A program made the position numbers and the translations under genes. 64,000 nt of DNA from Hymenolepis diminuta (lineage: Eukaryota > Platyhelminthes > Cestoda > Cyclophyllidea > Hymenolepididae). The stretch is taken from NCBI GenBank assembly GCA_900708905.1, contig CAADRB010000006.1:2757927-2821926 (forward strand), in the 5' to 3' direction. Of this stretch, positions 1 to 13,754 are shown piece by piece (the first letter of the stretch is position 1; every line of letters begins with the position of its first letter). The notes below the pieces were generated by a model. It was given only the letters and a program-made list of their open reading frames with translations, searched no databases and was not told the origin of the DNA.

Positions 1-905
1 ACCTGTGCCTTTATTGGTGCTCGGAAATTGGCAATTGGATTATTTTGCTAGACAATTATTAATAAATGTCACAATAAATATTAATGTTATTTCATAGGAT
101 GATCCATACTTTAAAAGCTAATTTAAAATGCTCCTATTTCGGTCAGGAAGGATATTTCAACATCTTTAATAGATAAGTCTAAAGTTAATTACCGGTTTTA
201 TGCTCGAAATAAAAATAGTAATGAAAAAATAATCGCTGTGTACTGAGCCAGTTTTTTCTCCCAACTCCTACCAACTGAAGAGACAATTATGATGAAATGA
301 CATGACTAGCTACTTGATCCAGTTCACCGGTCAATAAGCTCTAACTATCACGAATACAAACTATTACTGAGGATATAAACTATCGTTGACTGTGTCTCTA
401 AAAATTGGTTTCAAATCATACGTTGGGTCAACGGGTTTTGTTTGAAAGCATTTTTACATCCGAGTACTTGCACAAAATGGGCGCAATCTGCACAATCCAC
501 CACTTTATGCTCCGAGCCCGTCTGATTTTTACTCATCTCTCCCTTGGTGATGTTTCAGCGGATCTGCCTCTTTTATTCTGACCACAGTTTTTATACACTA
601 CGTAGACACCTTTGTTCCATGCTCTCTCATCCACTGTCTGTCTTAATCTTCGTCCCCTCGTTTCTCTTAAATTTCCGTCGACGTTTTAAAATAATCTTTG
701 CTCTGCACTAACCTGTGACATTCTAAATTGAGAAAGACGATGCTCTTTTGCAAGTCATTTGAAAGATCCTTAGTCGTAAGAGGATATCTCAGTCTGACGT
801 AGTGGAGCTCGATAAATTTTGTGACTGCGGTGCCTATCAGCCTTTGTGTCAGATACTGAAATATGAGATATTGGAACGCTATGTTATGATGGAATAAATT
901 AAGCA
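1..905. other. Intergenic, no gene seen
   Basis: AT-rich sequence with no exon I can support. The part from about 430 to 660 is somewhat richer in G and C and pyrimidine-biased, but no reading frame there resembles a protein. It leads directly into the mariner-like element. Confidence 0.5.
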
Positions 906-914
906 TAATATGCA

Positions 915-936
915 GGGTGCGTAAGGTATCTGAGAA
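915..936 (+). repeat. Left terminal inverted repeat of mariner-like element
   Basis: Pairs with 2197-2218 in inverted orientation, one T/C mismatch in 22 positions. It sits about 90 bases upstream of the first transposase-like codons. Confidence 0.85.
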
Positions 937-1028
937 TACTTATATTTTTGTAATTTAAATTAACCCAATAATAAACAATGTACTTCTTACATCACAAGAT
1001 CTCATGCCAGATACTACTATAACTAATG

Positions 1029-2063
1029 AAATGAAAAAACGCGCTGTAATAGGGTTTATAAAAGCGCAAAACAGGAATTAAGAAACTGCAAGATTTTTAC
1101 AAGTTGTCAGATCTTTCGTCAGCAAAGTTAGAAAGGAGCTGAATGGAAACAATGGAGATGAATTGGCCGTCACGAGGAAGAGAAAACAGGAGCATTGTCA
1201 ACGCTTTGCTGACTCACACACTCACTCAGAACACCTGAGTTTGTGAGAAGAGTGCATGGAGTGAGGAACAAAAATCCCGGGAAGTCAATGCGCGAAATCT
1301 TACCAAACATCTTCAAGTGTCAGAAGAAACAGCAGTATATAAGGAATCTTGTTCATCAGGACCTCGGATATGAGTCATACGTTCTTAGACGAGGTGAGTT
1401 TATGTGGACAAAACAACTCAAGAGAATCATTTAATGCATGTAAAAAGACTCTTAAGGAAATTGAGTTACCCAGAAAAGCAGGAGTGTCTTTGGTTTTTCT
1501 CCGATGAAAATAACTTCCCCACTATGTGCGTGCGGACCCCACTAAGGTTCTTGTTATAAGCGCACGAAGTTTCAAGCAACGGCGATGGTTTTCGGTGTTG
1601 TGAAGGGCATTGAGGGAGGAGCACGCCATGACTCCTCCATCTTTTTCCCAAGTCCTTAGAGTCAATGCAGATGCAGATTCATATGCCTATGTAGAGACTC
1701 TTCAAATCATTCTTGTTAGGTCGCCTTGGATAGACAGTGTAGCCAATAGAAGACTCTATGTCTTCCACCAAGATTCGCCTCTATCCCATAAGGCTCTCAA
1801 AACCCAGGATTATGTGGGTGACCGAGAATTTTCATAAATATGTCCCATCAAACTTATGGCTGCCTCCTAACTACACACAACCCCTTAATCCTTTAGATTA
1901 TAATGTGTGGCGTAAGGCGGGGTTGGAAAAAGTTAATAAATATCCCCATAACGCCAAATCCTCTTCTCTGATGGAAGCAATAACCCGAGCAGTGGAGGAG
2001 ATCAATAAAGATCACCTCATGAAGGGTGGTAGTCTCTTTCGGACACTCGAACTGTGTAAGTGA
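1029..2063 (+). pseudogene. Transposase pseudogene, Tc1/mariner superfamily
   Basis: The remnant reads in pieces across frames. At 1029-1240 there is a helix-turn-helix-like N-terminal part (segment RSFVSKVRKELNGNNGDE) with an internal stop. At 1243-1434 the next part contains VHQDLGYESYVLRRG. The catalytic region follows: WFFSDENNF (first acidic residue codon about 1503), HQDSPLSHKALKTQD (second, about 1772) and LNPLDYNVW (third, about 1896). The second and third acidic residues are about 40 codons apart across one frameshift, which fits a DD37D-like spacing plus a small insertion. Several shifts and stops separate the pieces, so no active enzyme can be made. In the family this protein cuts and rejoins the transposon ends. 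Confidence 0.8.
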
Positions 2064-2196
2064 TAGAAGTCGAAGGAAGCTATATAGAATAAAACCTAGG
2101 TTAATAGCTATTATGCTTATTTGTTTTGTTACAAGATATTGTAAGTTTCAACCGTTAACAGTTTTATTTTCTGTTTTTCTAAAATTGTGTGAGGAG

Positions 2197-2218
2197 TTCT
2201 CAGATGCCTTACGCACCC
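2197..2218 (-). repeat. Right terminal inverted repeat of mariner-like element
   Basis: Inverted partner of 915-936. Marks the 3' boundary of the element about 135 bases after the last transposase-like codons. Confidence 0.85.
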
Positions 2219-2229
2219 GTGTATAAGCA

Positions 2230-5200
2230 GACTATCTACCGAGTTCTGGTTCTAATAGAAGTAGCACTCCCGTCCTATTTTTAACATCCACTCCATCTCC
2301 CACTCAACATTTATTTTAACTATTTCATTATAAAATATGGTAAAATTATTTGCCTTATTACTAAAATCAATAACCACTGTCCAAAAAAATACGCTTTAGG
2401 AGAACTGTGATGGGTAATTTTAGCATAATTGTTATATTTAAAGTGAATTATAATAAGAAATTTAAAGAAGTGAGAATCTATGTACGTATAATGGTCTATA
2501 TTTCAGTATTTTTAACAAAATAACCAAATGATTGCCTTTCCATAAATTTGACCAGTCGACAGCTGCAACTATCACTAACAGTTAATGCCGAAACACAGGT
2601 ACCAACCTACCACTATGTTGCAGTTATAACACAATGTGGGGATCATAGACCACCGTCAAATAAAAAGTTGATCACCTCTTTGTGTCAGTCTGCGGTAGGT
2701 TAAAGCTTCCTTTTTCTTCCATTTTTATCGTCATCTTGTCTTATGCTTATGATCATCAGCAGTATTTTACGCCTTTCGACTTCTTGCTCGCAGAAAAGGT
2801 CGGTGGTCACACGTTTGCCTCTCCAGCAGAACAAAATAACTAATAATAATGATAATAAGGTTATTATTACCCCAAATCACTATTTTCCATAATGCAATAT
2901 CAGATGCATTTTAATATCTTTGTTAAGAAATTTCTAATAATCTAAATTAAATTAAAAATTTTTGCAGAGAAATAAAAAAACTCTGATCAACAAACAGGTT
3001 TACACTTTTTAATGAGAATTTGACCCGCTCTTCCTCTTTTCTTCTCAAAATCTTTTAGATTAGCGATAAAATCGAATTCAATGCTGAAAATGTTAGGAAA
3101 GTTTTCATTATTGCATTGGAGATGCTCACTGAAAAATTTCAAATGTAAACAAACGATTTGCTCTGAAATACGTGTTCTTCCCATAACAAAAGTCAAAGTT
3201 AATATTATACGCCCTTTTAAACCACTGCCTAAAAATGAAAGTATAATTATCCATTTTCAGGGTTTGAATAATCCCACAAAAAATGTTAATTTTGATATCA
3301 AGGTAAATTGTCGTGGAGCAATCCTAATATATAGATGAATCATTGATCATCAATGAATTTTTTTCTATATGCGTAGATTATGTATTTATGATTGCACCAT
3401 AAACAAGAAATACAAGTTTAGACCATTAAAGGTAAATATTTTGCCTACTTCGAGTGCTTAATAAATAACATCACGCATTTATCAAATTGGACCATCTAAA
3501 ATGATCCATACTGACCAATAAATAACACCGACAAACATAAATCAAAGCACTACTTCGTTTTGTTCCGATCACCCAAAGTTTTGATCGTCGACCACCGACG
3601 AACAAGATGACTGCAACTTTACCGCAATTCTTTTTCATACGACGGTAGGCTGAAACACCCCATTCCCTCCTTCTTTTTCTCCGTCTCTTGCGCCTTTACT
3701 TTTCCAATATCCATCAAAAGACCACCATCATCGTTTTATACCTTTACACCTCCTTCTTCTCCTAGAAGATTATATATTCACAATATTACCCCTGTGGTAG
3801 GGCTGTACAACATAGTAGCTATTGTTTAAAACTGTTGGAATTTCACGAGTCTTACTTATTTAAACCGTATTTACTGGTCACTTGTGGCAGAGGATGTGTA
3901 AAAATATCAAGGCTTGTAGTTTATTTGGAATATTAAGTAATCAGGTGTAGAAGAGGTTCTTAATTAATAAAATTTCTAATATTGCATAGAGTGCTAGGAG
4001 ACCGGCTGGTGTAACTTAGTACTGAAATTTAAACCATAAGGGATTTTGCTTTGACCAAAATTTAACGCAATGATATACTTTCACCCTAAATGAACATAAT
4101 CACCAAATTAAAGCTTTCTGATTTATAAGAAAAGAGAAATCTCAAACACTCTGATCAATAAAGATTTATACATAAGTATTTTACCACATTTTATGTTAGG
4201 TGCTCAATTTTATAATTGCTTTTTTGGGAATATGATAAGAGACATTATGGGATCAATACTATTTATTTAAGCGACAATGAATATAAATATGCTGTTTTAA
4301 TGAAAAATTCACAAATAGTAAACTTTAAAGATTTGATAGCTTACTCAATTTACCTATTTTTCTGCCGTAAAAAGGATTCTTCAATCGATTCTTTAAAATA
4401 TGTTCTATTTGAGGGCAAACGGTCATTTTATTGACGGCTACGCGATTTAATATCAGATGATTTTGAGCCTATCAATCTTTCGAACTTTGAATGAGAATAA
4501 CAGACCAACTGACACTTTTACTTAAAACAAATTTTATTTATTCACCAGTAAGTAGGTTTTAGGTATTTTATCAACATTGACTATCCTATATTATTTTTAT
4601 CCATTTTAATGTTGTTTTGACCAGCAGTTTAGGAATATTCCGATGGTTTTTCATATGGGCACAAATAAGTAATCATCGGTCTTATTCTAATCTACAAGTA
4701 TATGACCGAGCGTTCTTAACTTTTAATTAAGACAGTCAGACAAAATTTAACAGAGTTCCAATTAACATCATACAGCGCTACTGTAAGAGAAATCCCAGCA
4801 TAGGGGCTCTCCCATGTATTCAAACCTAGCTAGAATTTTTCCCAAGCGGCCAATTATCCCACTTTTCTTGCCCCAAGTCAGAGCAGACCACCCGCATTGC
4901 AGAACAGACAAATCAGCTTTTACCGCAGGAAGGAGAGTGAAAAAAGTATGTCTCTTAGTTCCCATAAAGTCGGGAGCAAGGTGGAAATACCTGGGAGAGA
5001 GAAGAGTTGTTATCTTGCCGTCGTGCTGCGGTAGGTTTGTTGGAGTGAGAGAAAGGAATGGGAATTTGTCAACATCACGTATACTTTCTCTGAGAAAGGT
5101 CGCTTTTATCTTTCCCTAGGGGAAGTGATTGTGGGAAGATAACCATTAGTCACGACCCTCGGTTACATTAGGAATAAATTAAGCGTTATATTCCAGATGG

Positions 5201-8200
5201 ACATTGAATTAAATGAAAGGAATTAAATTATGATGCATCAATCACAGCGCTTTTCTTTAACTATCTCGACTGTTTCTTATTGATAGGCTTAAAGCATAAA
5301 AATCGGAATAATTCGTGCTTCAAGTCTAACTGGTACTCGACCTTGCAAATGGTACATCAGGTAAGTTTATATGAAAAATCAAATTTAGACACTTTAGGCT
5401 TCCAACGAATATCGCAAAAATGATGTGAAGGTCAGACATCATTGGCGTTATCTGTTTAACTTAGCTTGTGTGTCAACGCTACAGGATTGACTTTTTTTGT
5501 TTTTCATAAATTGGACTGAATTTTAATGACCGTTTAAACCATTTTATCTCATTAAATGTATTAATTACTTTTATTTCGGAGGTATATTTGAACAAAACTG
5601 ATAATTTTTCAGCCGTTCTATTCAATTTTTTGCATGGAAGTAAGAAGTATCAAAATAAGTAGAATTTTTACGAAGTTGTGATATATACATAAGATATACA
5701 AATATCTTATGGAGGCACTATATAGTTCTGCTGAATCGACGGAAACATTTTATAATTATCTCGAAAGAGAGGTTGAAAGATTCGCTAAATAGACTTATTG
5801 CAGTGGTAGTTAGAATGTTGAGACATGGTAAAATAACTTCCCCCTTATTCTCATATTGAAAAAATGCCATTCGTGATGTAAAGAAACAAAAGACTGTCAG
5901 TCAGGAAGATAATTAAGCAGATATGAATTGTTTATATCCAATTAGCTTTCAAAAACTCGCTGGTATTTTACATAGTCCCAGTAATACAACTTTTTAACTT
6001 TCATGCTTGAGTGAAATTTTTTAGACAATATAAGCTATTACTTGCTTCGTATTGTAATTTGATTATAAAATGCACTAAAGTACATTTAAATGAAATAATT
6101 AAATAGTTCAATAATTAATTTTGAAGAAGGTCATCTAAAATACGATTATTCAAATATTACATTTTAAAAGCTCTTAATTGGTCCTATTTAATCGGAATGA
6201 GCAACAAACAAATAATCGACACATTGAGTATGAAAGGATTCATTCCTACACATATCTGAGCAAATTATTGATGAAAAGTCATCTTTATTTGAAATATAAA
6301 AAACAAGGACGGTTATTTAAAAAGTAGATAAACATGCTTTAACCGGTATCCACCTAAATGAGTGATTTTTGAGTATAATTTCAAGTGTTTGCGACTCAAT
6401 GCATATATTAGTACATTGGAGAATCAAATAACCGGGTCATTTATTAGACTGTCTCTATTGCAGTATTTGAGTTCAGAAGTTCACAATAAAGTGCAAATTT
6501 TCACAAAATTGCCGAATGGAATTTGCATTTGTAGCCAAATGTTGGGACATATTTTCAGAAGGGTTCGACTTGCGGAGAAAAATACCCGGTTTCAGAGAAA
6601 GCCAACCTTTCGGCAACTTGTTGACAGGACTGTGACAGTTGTGTATTGGCTCATCTTTTCATGTTTTCACAGAAAACATGGGTTATCTACATCTTATCTG
6701 TGTTCTTGTTAATAGCGAAAGTGGGAGGAAGACATTTGTACCTTGTCAGCATTTTCAAGAAATTTTCGCATTCTAATTTATATGAACGCTGATTTTTATC
6801 TACGTAGAAAGTTTTCAACATATAATTACAAATAATTTTCTTCAGTTTATTGGACCCACAGCTCAGGACAGCATCTTTAATGGTTTGGGGTGAGTGATCA
6901 AGTTGGTATATTTAAACAATCGATTCACCTATTAAATTACCATAATTCTGCCTCTAATGCCTCATTAAAATGCTACGTATTGCCTTGGAATTCCAAAGTG
7001 ATATTTCTTATTTTATGTACTCCATTCCACAAAGTAGAATTTGCAAATATATAGAAAAAAGAAATTGTCATTTTACAGGATTTGTCTACTTTTACATCTA
7101 ATAATATGATATGGAGACTCCTACATTCAATATATGCAAACATGCTGTCACTCTTGAACACAGACATGAAATAAACATGTTGACAGAAGTGCGACAGTGG
7201 TATAAAAGCCTGTTTTATTGTGTTTTCGTAAAAAATGTTATATCCATCTCAAAATTAGTGGTCTCGATGCGAGTCATAGTGTTCTAGAAGTTGGACACGG
7301 AAAAATGTATGAAAATCCCATTTATTAATATGGTACAGGATTAATTTATTCACATTCTATAAAAAAGATATCTTTATACCATATTTCAAGAGTATCATTA
7401 AAAATAACGCATTGAATAACATTTTCTTCATTTGTGTTCAATTCTGAAACAATTCTGCTCAAAATAAAAATTTATATGGATAAATGTTCGATACATAAAA
7501 CTAGTGGATCCTAAATGTTTAGCACAAATCGATAAAGAATGGCGATTAATATAAAGTTTCTAAGTTACAGCACTTTAATACAGAAAATTATTATTTTAAG
7601 GTTTCATTTGCAATAGAAACTAGTGCTCTTACACCAAGAATAAACTAACGATTGGGAAGTATTTGTCAGGTCATACTTTATTAATACTTAATTTCAAGAA
7701 TATAATTTTTTTCCTTTATGAACCTGTATTATTATTAGAATAAATCTTAAGAAAATAATAATCTTGTGAAAGTTTCCAATAAATTAATACTTGGGCTTAT
7801 CAACTCAAAATTTTTTTCATTTATTTTTATATCGATGATATTTTAGACTTGATGACCGCCTCTCTAAACATGATGACTCGTCTAGTCGGAGGTCTCCTAT
7901 GAAAAGGGGAAACATGTGTTTTCGTTCAAAGTCTGGTGACTAGAGAAAAACTTGTCAACAAGAATTTGACAGACGTATGTCGGCATTTTTTCATGTCATT
8001 ATCTCCGTCCTTCTTTATTTGACAAGGAACAGGTGGGACCTTGCAGAGTCAGCGTCCATTAGTAGAGTTAAAGGACACTGCTACAGAGAAAAATCATAGG
8101 GAAAATGTTTAAGTATATCTTGCACGTTAAATACCATTTCATTTTTAATTGCCGTCTGAAATGTCATATATGAGAAGATGGCACGTCCAGCTTCAAAATT

Positions 8201-9440
8201 TAATCTACTGATCAATCAGCTATGAACACTCTGGAATTCATCTATCACTCAGAGGAATTAAAACCAAATTTCGTGATCGGTAACGGTGGGACTAATTATA
8301 TCTCTTAAATAAAACCAAATACCTCTATAAATCTAGAAATCAAGCCGAGTAAGGCACTTTTGGTGACCTGACATTCATTTTCTGTTTCTACTCAACTCTC
8401 TTTCCTGACCCACCGTTCCTTTGATGACGTAATTGTTCCTATATAATTATATGCTGTTCTACGATTAAATTGCATAAATTTTTGCTTAACCATTGTTAAT
8501 GATGTAATACATATATATAACTTTGTGCCAAACGGTATAACGCTTGGTTTTTTTAAAAGTAAATTTTATCTAATTCAACATCAAACAGTTATCTTCCACT
8601 TTTCATTTTCAGTCAATTAATGTTTCAATTTAAACGCCGATATCTCAGTCCAGAAGAAGGAAAAACAAGTTCCACCTATTATTAGTGGGAACTCATTAAG
8701 CTTTCACAACTACTCACAACTAATTAGCTCTGACAATATATAAAAACCGTAATTTAGTTCATACAAATGCCATAAGGGCTAGTGTTGTGCCAGTTTCGTA
8801 AACTTCATCAAGGTGAAATATTTTAAAGTCTTATATTCTGTTTTCACTGATATTGAGAAAAGTCTGCATTGTGAAATTACTAAGAATAGAGCTTAATAGA
8901 TGTGTTCACTGTTGAGATCTTTCACCTTTTGTATACACGAAGGACAAACTAGTTTTAGGTGAAACTAGTTCAGTCTTGTAAGGAAAATTGCATTTTCAAC
9001 ACAAAAACCTCCAAATAAACCATCAGTAAATCACCACTGTTTGGTTTTTAACCAAGGCGTTTTAAAAAGCTGACATTGGTATGCTGAACTTGAGAAAAGA
9101 TAGCTTTGAAAAGGAAGTTTCGATTCGAACATTCACACAATTATCTTTAAATAATACATCCACCTAATTTAAAGTCGAGGGATATTGATAAGTCGCTTTT
9201 TTAAATTTTGTCTATTTACATATATACTGATTTTATATTAAGAAGTTTCTATTTCAGGATGACACTTAAATTAATCTACCTAATTAGGAAGCCCGATTAT
9301 TGAAATATCTGTCATTTGATTCTTCACACTTCCCAAGCCCATTATGGAAAATGTTCACAAACTCTTGACTTGGGTAGAGGGAAGGTATCCTGGGACCGTT
9401 CTTCTGATAAACTCACATTCTACCATCTCTCTTGCTGACC
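2230..9440. other. Gene-poor stretch, no exon supported
   Basis: About 7 kb of AT-rich DNA. GC-richer islands occur near 2690-2830, 3560-3770, 4790-5120 and 7860-8070. Open frames of 60-116 codons exist (for example 6362-6712 plus), but none resembles a known protein or shows a convincing exon boundary. The 12-mer CTGCGGTAGGTT occurs at about 2691 and again at about 5028. Confidence 0.45.
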
Positions 9441-9463
9441 TTATCTAATCCGCTCACACCACT

Positions 9464-9532
9464 GAATATGAACCGATTGGCACTAATCTCGTCACCTCTG
9501 ACTTGGCAGCCGTTACTTTGACCGCTAGGCCA
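9464..9532 (-). repeat. tRNA-derived SINE head
   Basis: Read on the minus strand, this begins with a near-perfect RNA polymerase III A box (TGGCCTAGCGG, 9532-9522) followed after about 46 bases by a diverged B box (CGGTTCATATTC, 9475-9464). The spacing is tRNA-like, but the cloverleaf is not intact, so this is a tRNA-derived repeat and not a functional tRNA gene. Confidence 0.55.
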
Positions 9533-9539
9533 CTGTGTT

Positions 9540-12500
9540 TTCTAATTAATAAATTCCTTTATCTTTGTCCCAAAAGGTTTGAATCACCAAGTGAGTTTTC
9601 AAGAACTATTGTTAAATAAAGTGTCATGAGTTTAAATGTGCTTACTGAAATATTAAGCAATTTTGTTTGAATCTCAGTATAGTCAGGAAAAATCTTAGCG
9701 ATGACTCATGATACCTGCTTCTTATTCTAACCGTAAAAGTTATTTTTTCCAATAATTCAAGACGTCCACATGATAAAAGTTTGAAACCACACTTTTATTT
9801 CGATGCCAGTGATCAATGTTCACGTCTGAGAAACTGACCCTTGAAATCTGCTCAGCCATGTCATGATCATCTCTAGTTCAAACAAGTCATTAGATTTTCA
9901 TTCCTTACATTATTTAAGTGAACTAATATGAATTACACTCTATTGCAAATAGTTCGAATTGAACAGTAATAAGTCTTCGATAGTAACAACAAGAACCTTT
10001 ATTTTTCCTTCTTCGTAGCCGGAATATTGATTTGTAGACAGCAAGAGATAGATTTTTTATGCCAATTTTTATATTTAAGCCATCGGAATTCATAATCAAC
10101 CAATAATACACCCCGAATTTCTATCCAGGGTATTGTAAATAGCTATCAATAATCTTTTCCGATCAAAGTGTGAAACATTAAAGAATTGCGTTATTATCTT
10201 TAATAAGGATAATACTGTAGGTATTATATTTCTGATATTCAAATGTTTCACGTCAATAATTTTATTAGTTATATACTCTCAATTTCTGTCGTTTTAACCT
10301 AATCAGGTCGTTAAATATATCGGTTATAAATTTAGAAAATATTTTTAATAGAAGTAAAATTATTCAGAGCTATTTGGATTTAAATGAGGGTTTCCTGTTT
10401 ACATTTAGCTGTGACTGTCTCGAAAATACACGGGCCGTAGGGGTAAAATTATTTACGAAAAACATGAACCAGTACGACCATTTCCTGCCTGGAAAGTCGC
10501 CAAGAATATTTCACTTTTTAAATAAATAAATAAATTTTGAAGTAAATTAATGAAACAAATTATCAAATTTTACATTTACTGATATTAGAGGTAATAGCAA
10601 TTTAAATGGGAACCAAAAATGTCATTGACTACATTGATGGCAAGGAGGTCTAAAATGGTTTATGCCGTAGTTGGGAATACTAGTAACAATAATATTAGTA
10701 ATAATGTCAAAGCTGGTGGAAATCATGAATATAATTAAAATAGCTAAAAAAATATATCTTCTAACATAACTTCAAATCACATGACCTATAATTATGCTTC
10801 CATCATGAATGATGATTTTAATCTCCATCAGTGCTTAATAATGCAAGTTGCGGGTGTGCTCCCAGACAACTAAATACCAATTTTATTTTCAAATGATTGT
10901 TCTATAACGATGGCGGGATAATTAGTCATAGCAGTGTGCACTGTGTCTCCCTTCTTTGCCAGCTCTCCAACAATAACATGATAGGACACAGAGTTAGAAG
11001 AGTCGTACTCAAATAACCTTCATAGGCTAAAACGGAAGTGTTGACAGTACTCAGTGAATATCTCTGTAATCAATAATCTTAGACTTAGGCGAAATAATCA
11101 ATGCGAAACATATAGTTAGCCAGTAAATATCGAAAATCAGTTCCAGTATAATACAACAGCAACGCATCCAGGTGTGGGAATTTAAACGTAGAGTTAATTA
11201 AGAATTTTTATAACAGCAATTTTCTATAGAATATTTTAAGTATTAATAAACTGTGATGATAAGAGAGATAAAAAAGGAAAAAGAACATGTGTTGATTATA
11301 AATCTTTTAGCTATCACTTTCATCTGATATGAACATATGCGTTGTACCGCCTCAATAAAATGAAACGTATTCAAAGGAACCTTTGTAAGATCAACAGGTG
11401 CGGAGAAGCGGCGAATTTCGATGAAATCAGAATCCTAAATTTATTCAAAGGAGGTAATTCCAATGAAGAATATGTCCAATATTAAAATAATATTTTTACT
11501 TCGGAAACATTGCGAACTAATCTGATATGCTGGCAAAATAGCTCTAAGGTAAACTTATCGCAAATTTGATATTTTTGACTGAAATCTAATCTGCTACAAA
11601 TAAAGGGTAATTCTATTTCATACGACTGCACTCGCCTTCAAGTAATAAACGTTAAGCCAAAGAGAACACTCGATTTAATTATATGCAATCTCCACCACAT
11701 ACCGAACTCAGACTAACTTTGGTATTCTTATCGGTCAAAATGATTAAAAAATATAGTAGGACTATTATTATTACCCCCATAATGCAAAGAATGTGCAATC
11801 TTTACTGTGGGAAGAAAATGAAATAGGTTAATAGAAAGTCTAATTAATGATTAAAGGAAAGAGAATCAAAGAGAAGCAAACAGCAACGTCAAGATATCAA
11901 GAAACATTCATTTGATTTTTGGAATCGGGTTGCACAATATTTACTAAATGGGTAGATCACGTTTTAAAGCTCATATTTCATGATTCGTCTATGAATTCGA
12001 TTCATGATTCGGTTCGTGGATTGCAACAAATGCTTGTCTACGATATCCCGTGCTTATTGACCTGACTTTTTATAATGATGGTGGATCTTGACACTCTGAT
12101 TTTTCTTTTTCTTTCAATAACTCAGAGCGATCTTACATGAGACTCAGCAAATTATAATTTAGCATAGCAGGGATGAGATAGTCAGATAGAATGACAATCT
12201 GATTAACTATTCAAAGTACATTACTATTTGACTCATTTAGGTCACGTAAATAGTACATGACATTATCACCAAAGGAATTTCTCCTCCATTTCACTTATTG
12301 CTGAGTAAAATTAGGGAAAATTATGTCAGTAAATTTAATCCTTGCTGGGAAGCAACTTGAATTAGAAAGATGAAGAAAGGGGATTTCTTTGTTGCTGTTG
12401 CGTGCGTTTTTGCTGATATGGAAGTAGGGTCAGTAAACATGTCTCTTTTGCCCATTAAACAACCATTATAGAAAATAAGGCCAATTTAAGTCACTTATAA

Positions 12501-13740
12501 CAACAAAACATCTTATATTAAACTGATGATCCAAAGATTAAATTTATTAAATGCTCAGCACTCCCGTATTAGTAGAAAGGAGCCAGAATGAAGACGTCTG
12601 TATTGAATGTAGTTCGTTTGTTTAATAAAATATGGCATTCTGCGCCAGGTCAGTAACCACCGATATGATTAAGAAAGGGCTTACTTAAAAGCATAGCTGA
12701 AGGGGTAAATAGTCCGTAGAAAAGTAAGTCAATATTCACTGGAAGTAGGGCTACACAAGCATCCATTAATTAGACATGTCTACAAAACTAAACGCATGCA
12801 ATTTGAGGTCAGGCGCTTTATGAAAGTCAGAGTAACTGCAAAAGCACCTGATTACAGTGGTCGAAATTTCCAAAATGGCATCTCAAATATGCATACTCTC
12901 CTTCCAAGTTTGCTCTATCTATCTAAGTTCTGACTTTTCTTTTCGGATGTATCCTAGTGTCTATATATTCTCCATTTGGATTCAGTCGAATCTTGATTAT
13001 TTTATAGACAAGATTTTAAGATCATTGAAATTGTATTGTATTTGATTTAGAAATAATTTACTCGAATCAGCTCCTATAAATGATCCTTAAACTTGGCTGA
13101 ATCTAAGAGTCCGAGATTTTGCAAAATTTCTCATATCTAACAGATTTACGAAATCGGTTATTTATGATAAAAATGACATTTTGCATGGTTTCAAAGACGT
13201 GGGTTCCAATTTGACCCTTAATCTTATACTAAACTGACTAATATGAGACTGATGCTACTTCCCGATATACAAACTTGAATCATTTACGATGTTCACCTTT
13301 TTCTTCAGTTAAACAACTGATATATTTTTTGAAATATGTGATATGGAAAATATAGTTGAATGCAAGCCTTCGTTTATGAAAACTATCATCTGTCCCGCAT
13401 TCACTTCACAGCTATCCTGAACGTGCAAAAGAGTAGTAAGGCACTGGTCTCAATTCGAGCTCTTGAAAAAGCTTTAATTTTCAAAAATGAGCTTTTTATA
13501 TTTTACTTTCCTTTCTCTTCGATATTGGAAGCCATACATATCTCTATTTGAATCGCTTTTTTAAATATGAATAATAAGTATATCATTTTCGACCAACTGG
13601 ACTAATTAAGCCCATCCCTTTCTTTTATTTCCGGGCTAACCTAGAAATTCATGAATAGATTGTAATGTTCTTCAAAGACAATGTTATAATTTCCACTTAT
13701 ATCCATTCTCGCAGCGTCTAATTAAAACACAAAATCACTC
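9540..13740. other. Gene-poor stretch with possible LINE scrap
   Basis: AT-rich, no exon supported. Around 11615-11740 the plus strand can be read as a segment containing VINVKPKRTLDLIICN, which resembles the end of the endonuclease domain of a non-LTR retrotransposon. Nothing else is seen. Confidence 0.35.
11615..11740 (+). pseudogene. Possible non-LTR retrotransposon endonuclease fragment
   Basis: The plus-strand frame gives RLQVINVKPKRTLDLIICN followed by a stop. In RTE/CR1-type LINEs the endonuclease domain ends with a stretch of the form PTRxxxxLDLI..N before an SDH motif, and this looks like a decayed version. The SDH motif is not visible, and no reverse transcriptase is seen downstream, so this is tentative. 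Confidence 0.25.
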
Positions 13741-13754
13741 CATCGGAATTCAAA

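Larger units (their letters stand above)
911..2220 (+). mobile_element. Decayed Tc1/mariner-superfamily DNA transposon
   Basis: An element of about 1.3 kb, the normal size for mariner-type transposons. It is bounded by inverted repeats: the left end at 915-936 (begins GGGTGCGTAAGG, ends TCTGAGAA) matches the reverse complement of 2197-2218 at 21 of 22 positions. A TA dinucleotide lies just outside each end (909-910 and about 2221-2224), consistent with the family's TA target-site duplication. Inside is a plus-strand transposase broken by stops and frameshifts. The matching ends and the transposase together make the identification secure; subfamily (possibly the maT/DD37D group) is less sure. 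Confidence 0.85.

Noticed and set aside
4814..5119. 101-codon plus-strand frame in a GC-richer island
   Set aside because: No family resemblance, overlaps an equally long antisense frame and has no convincing splice context.
9464..9532. Functional tRNA gene
   Set aside because: A and B boxes are present but the B box is diverged and the stems do not form a cloverleaf.
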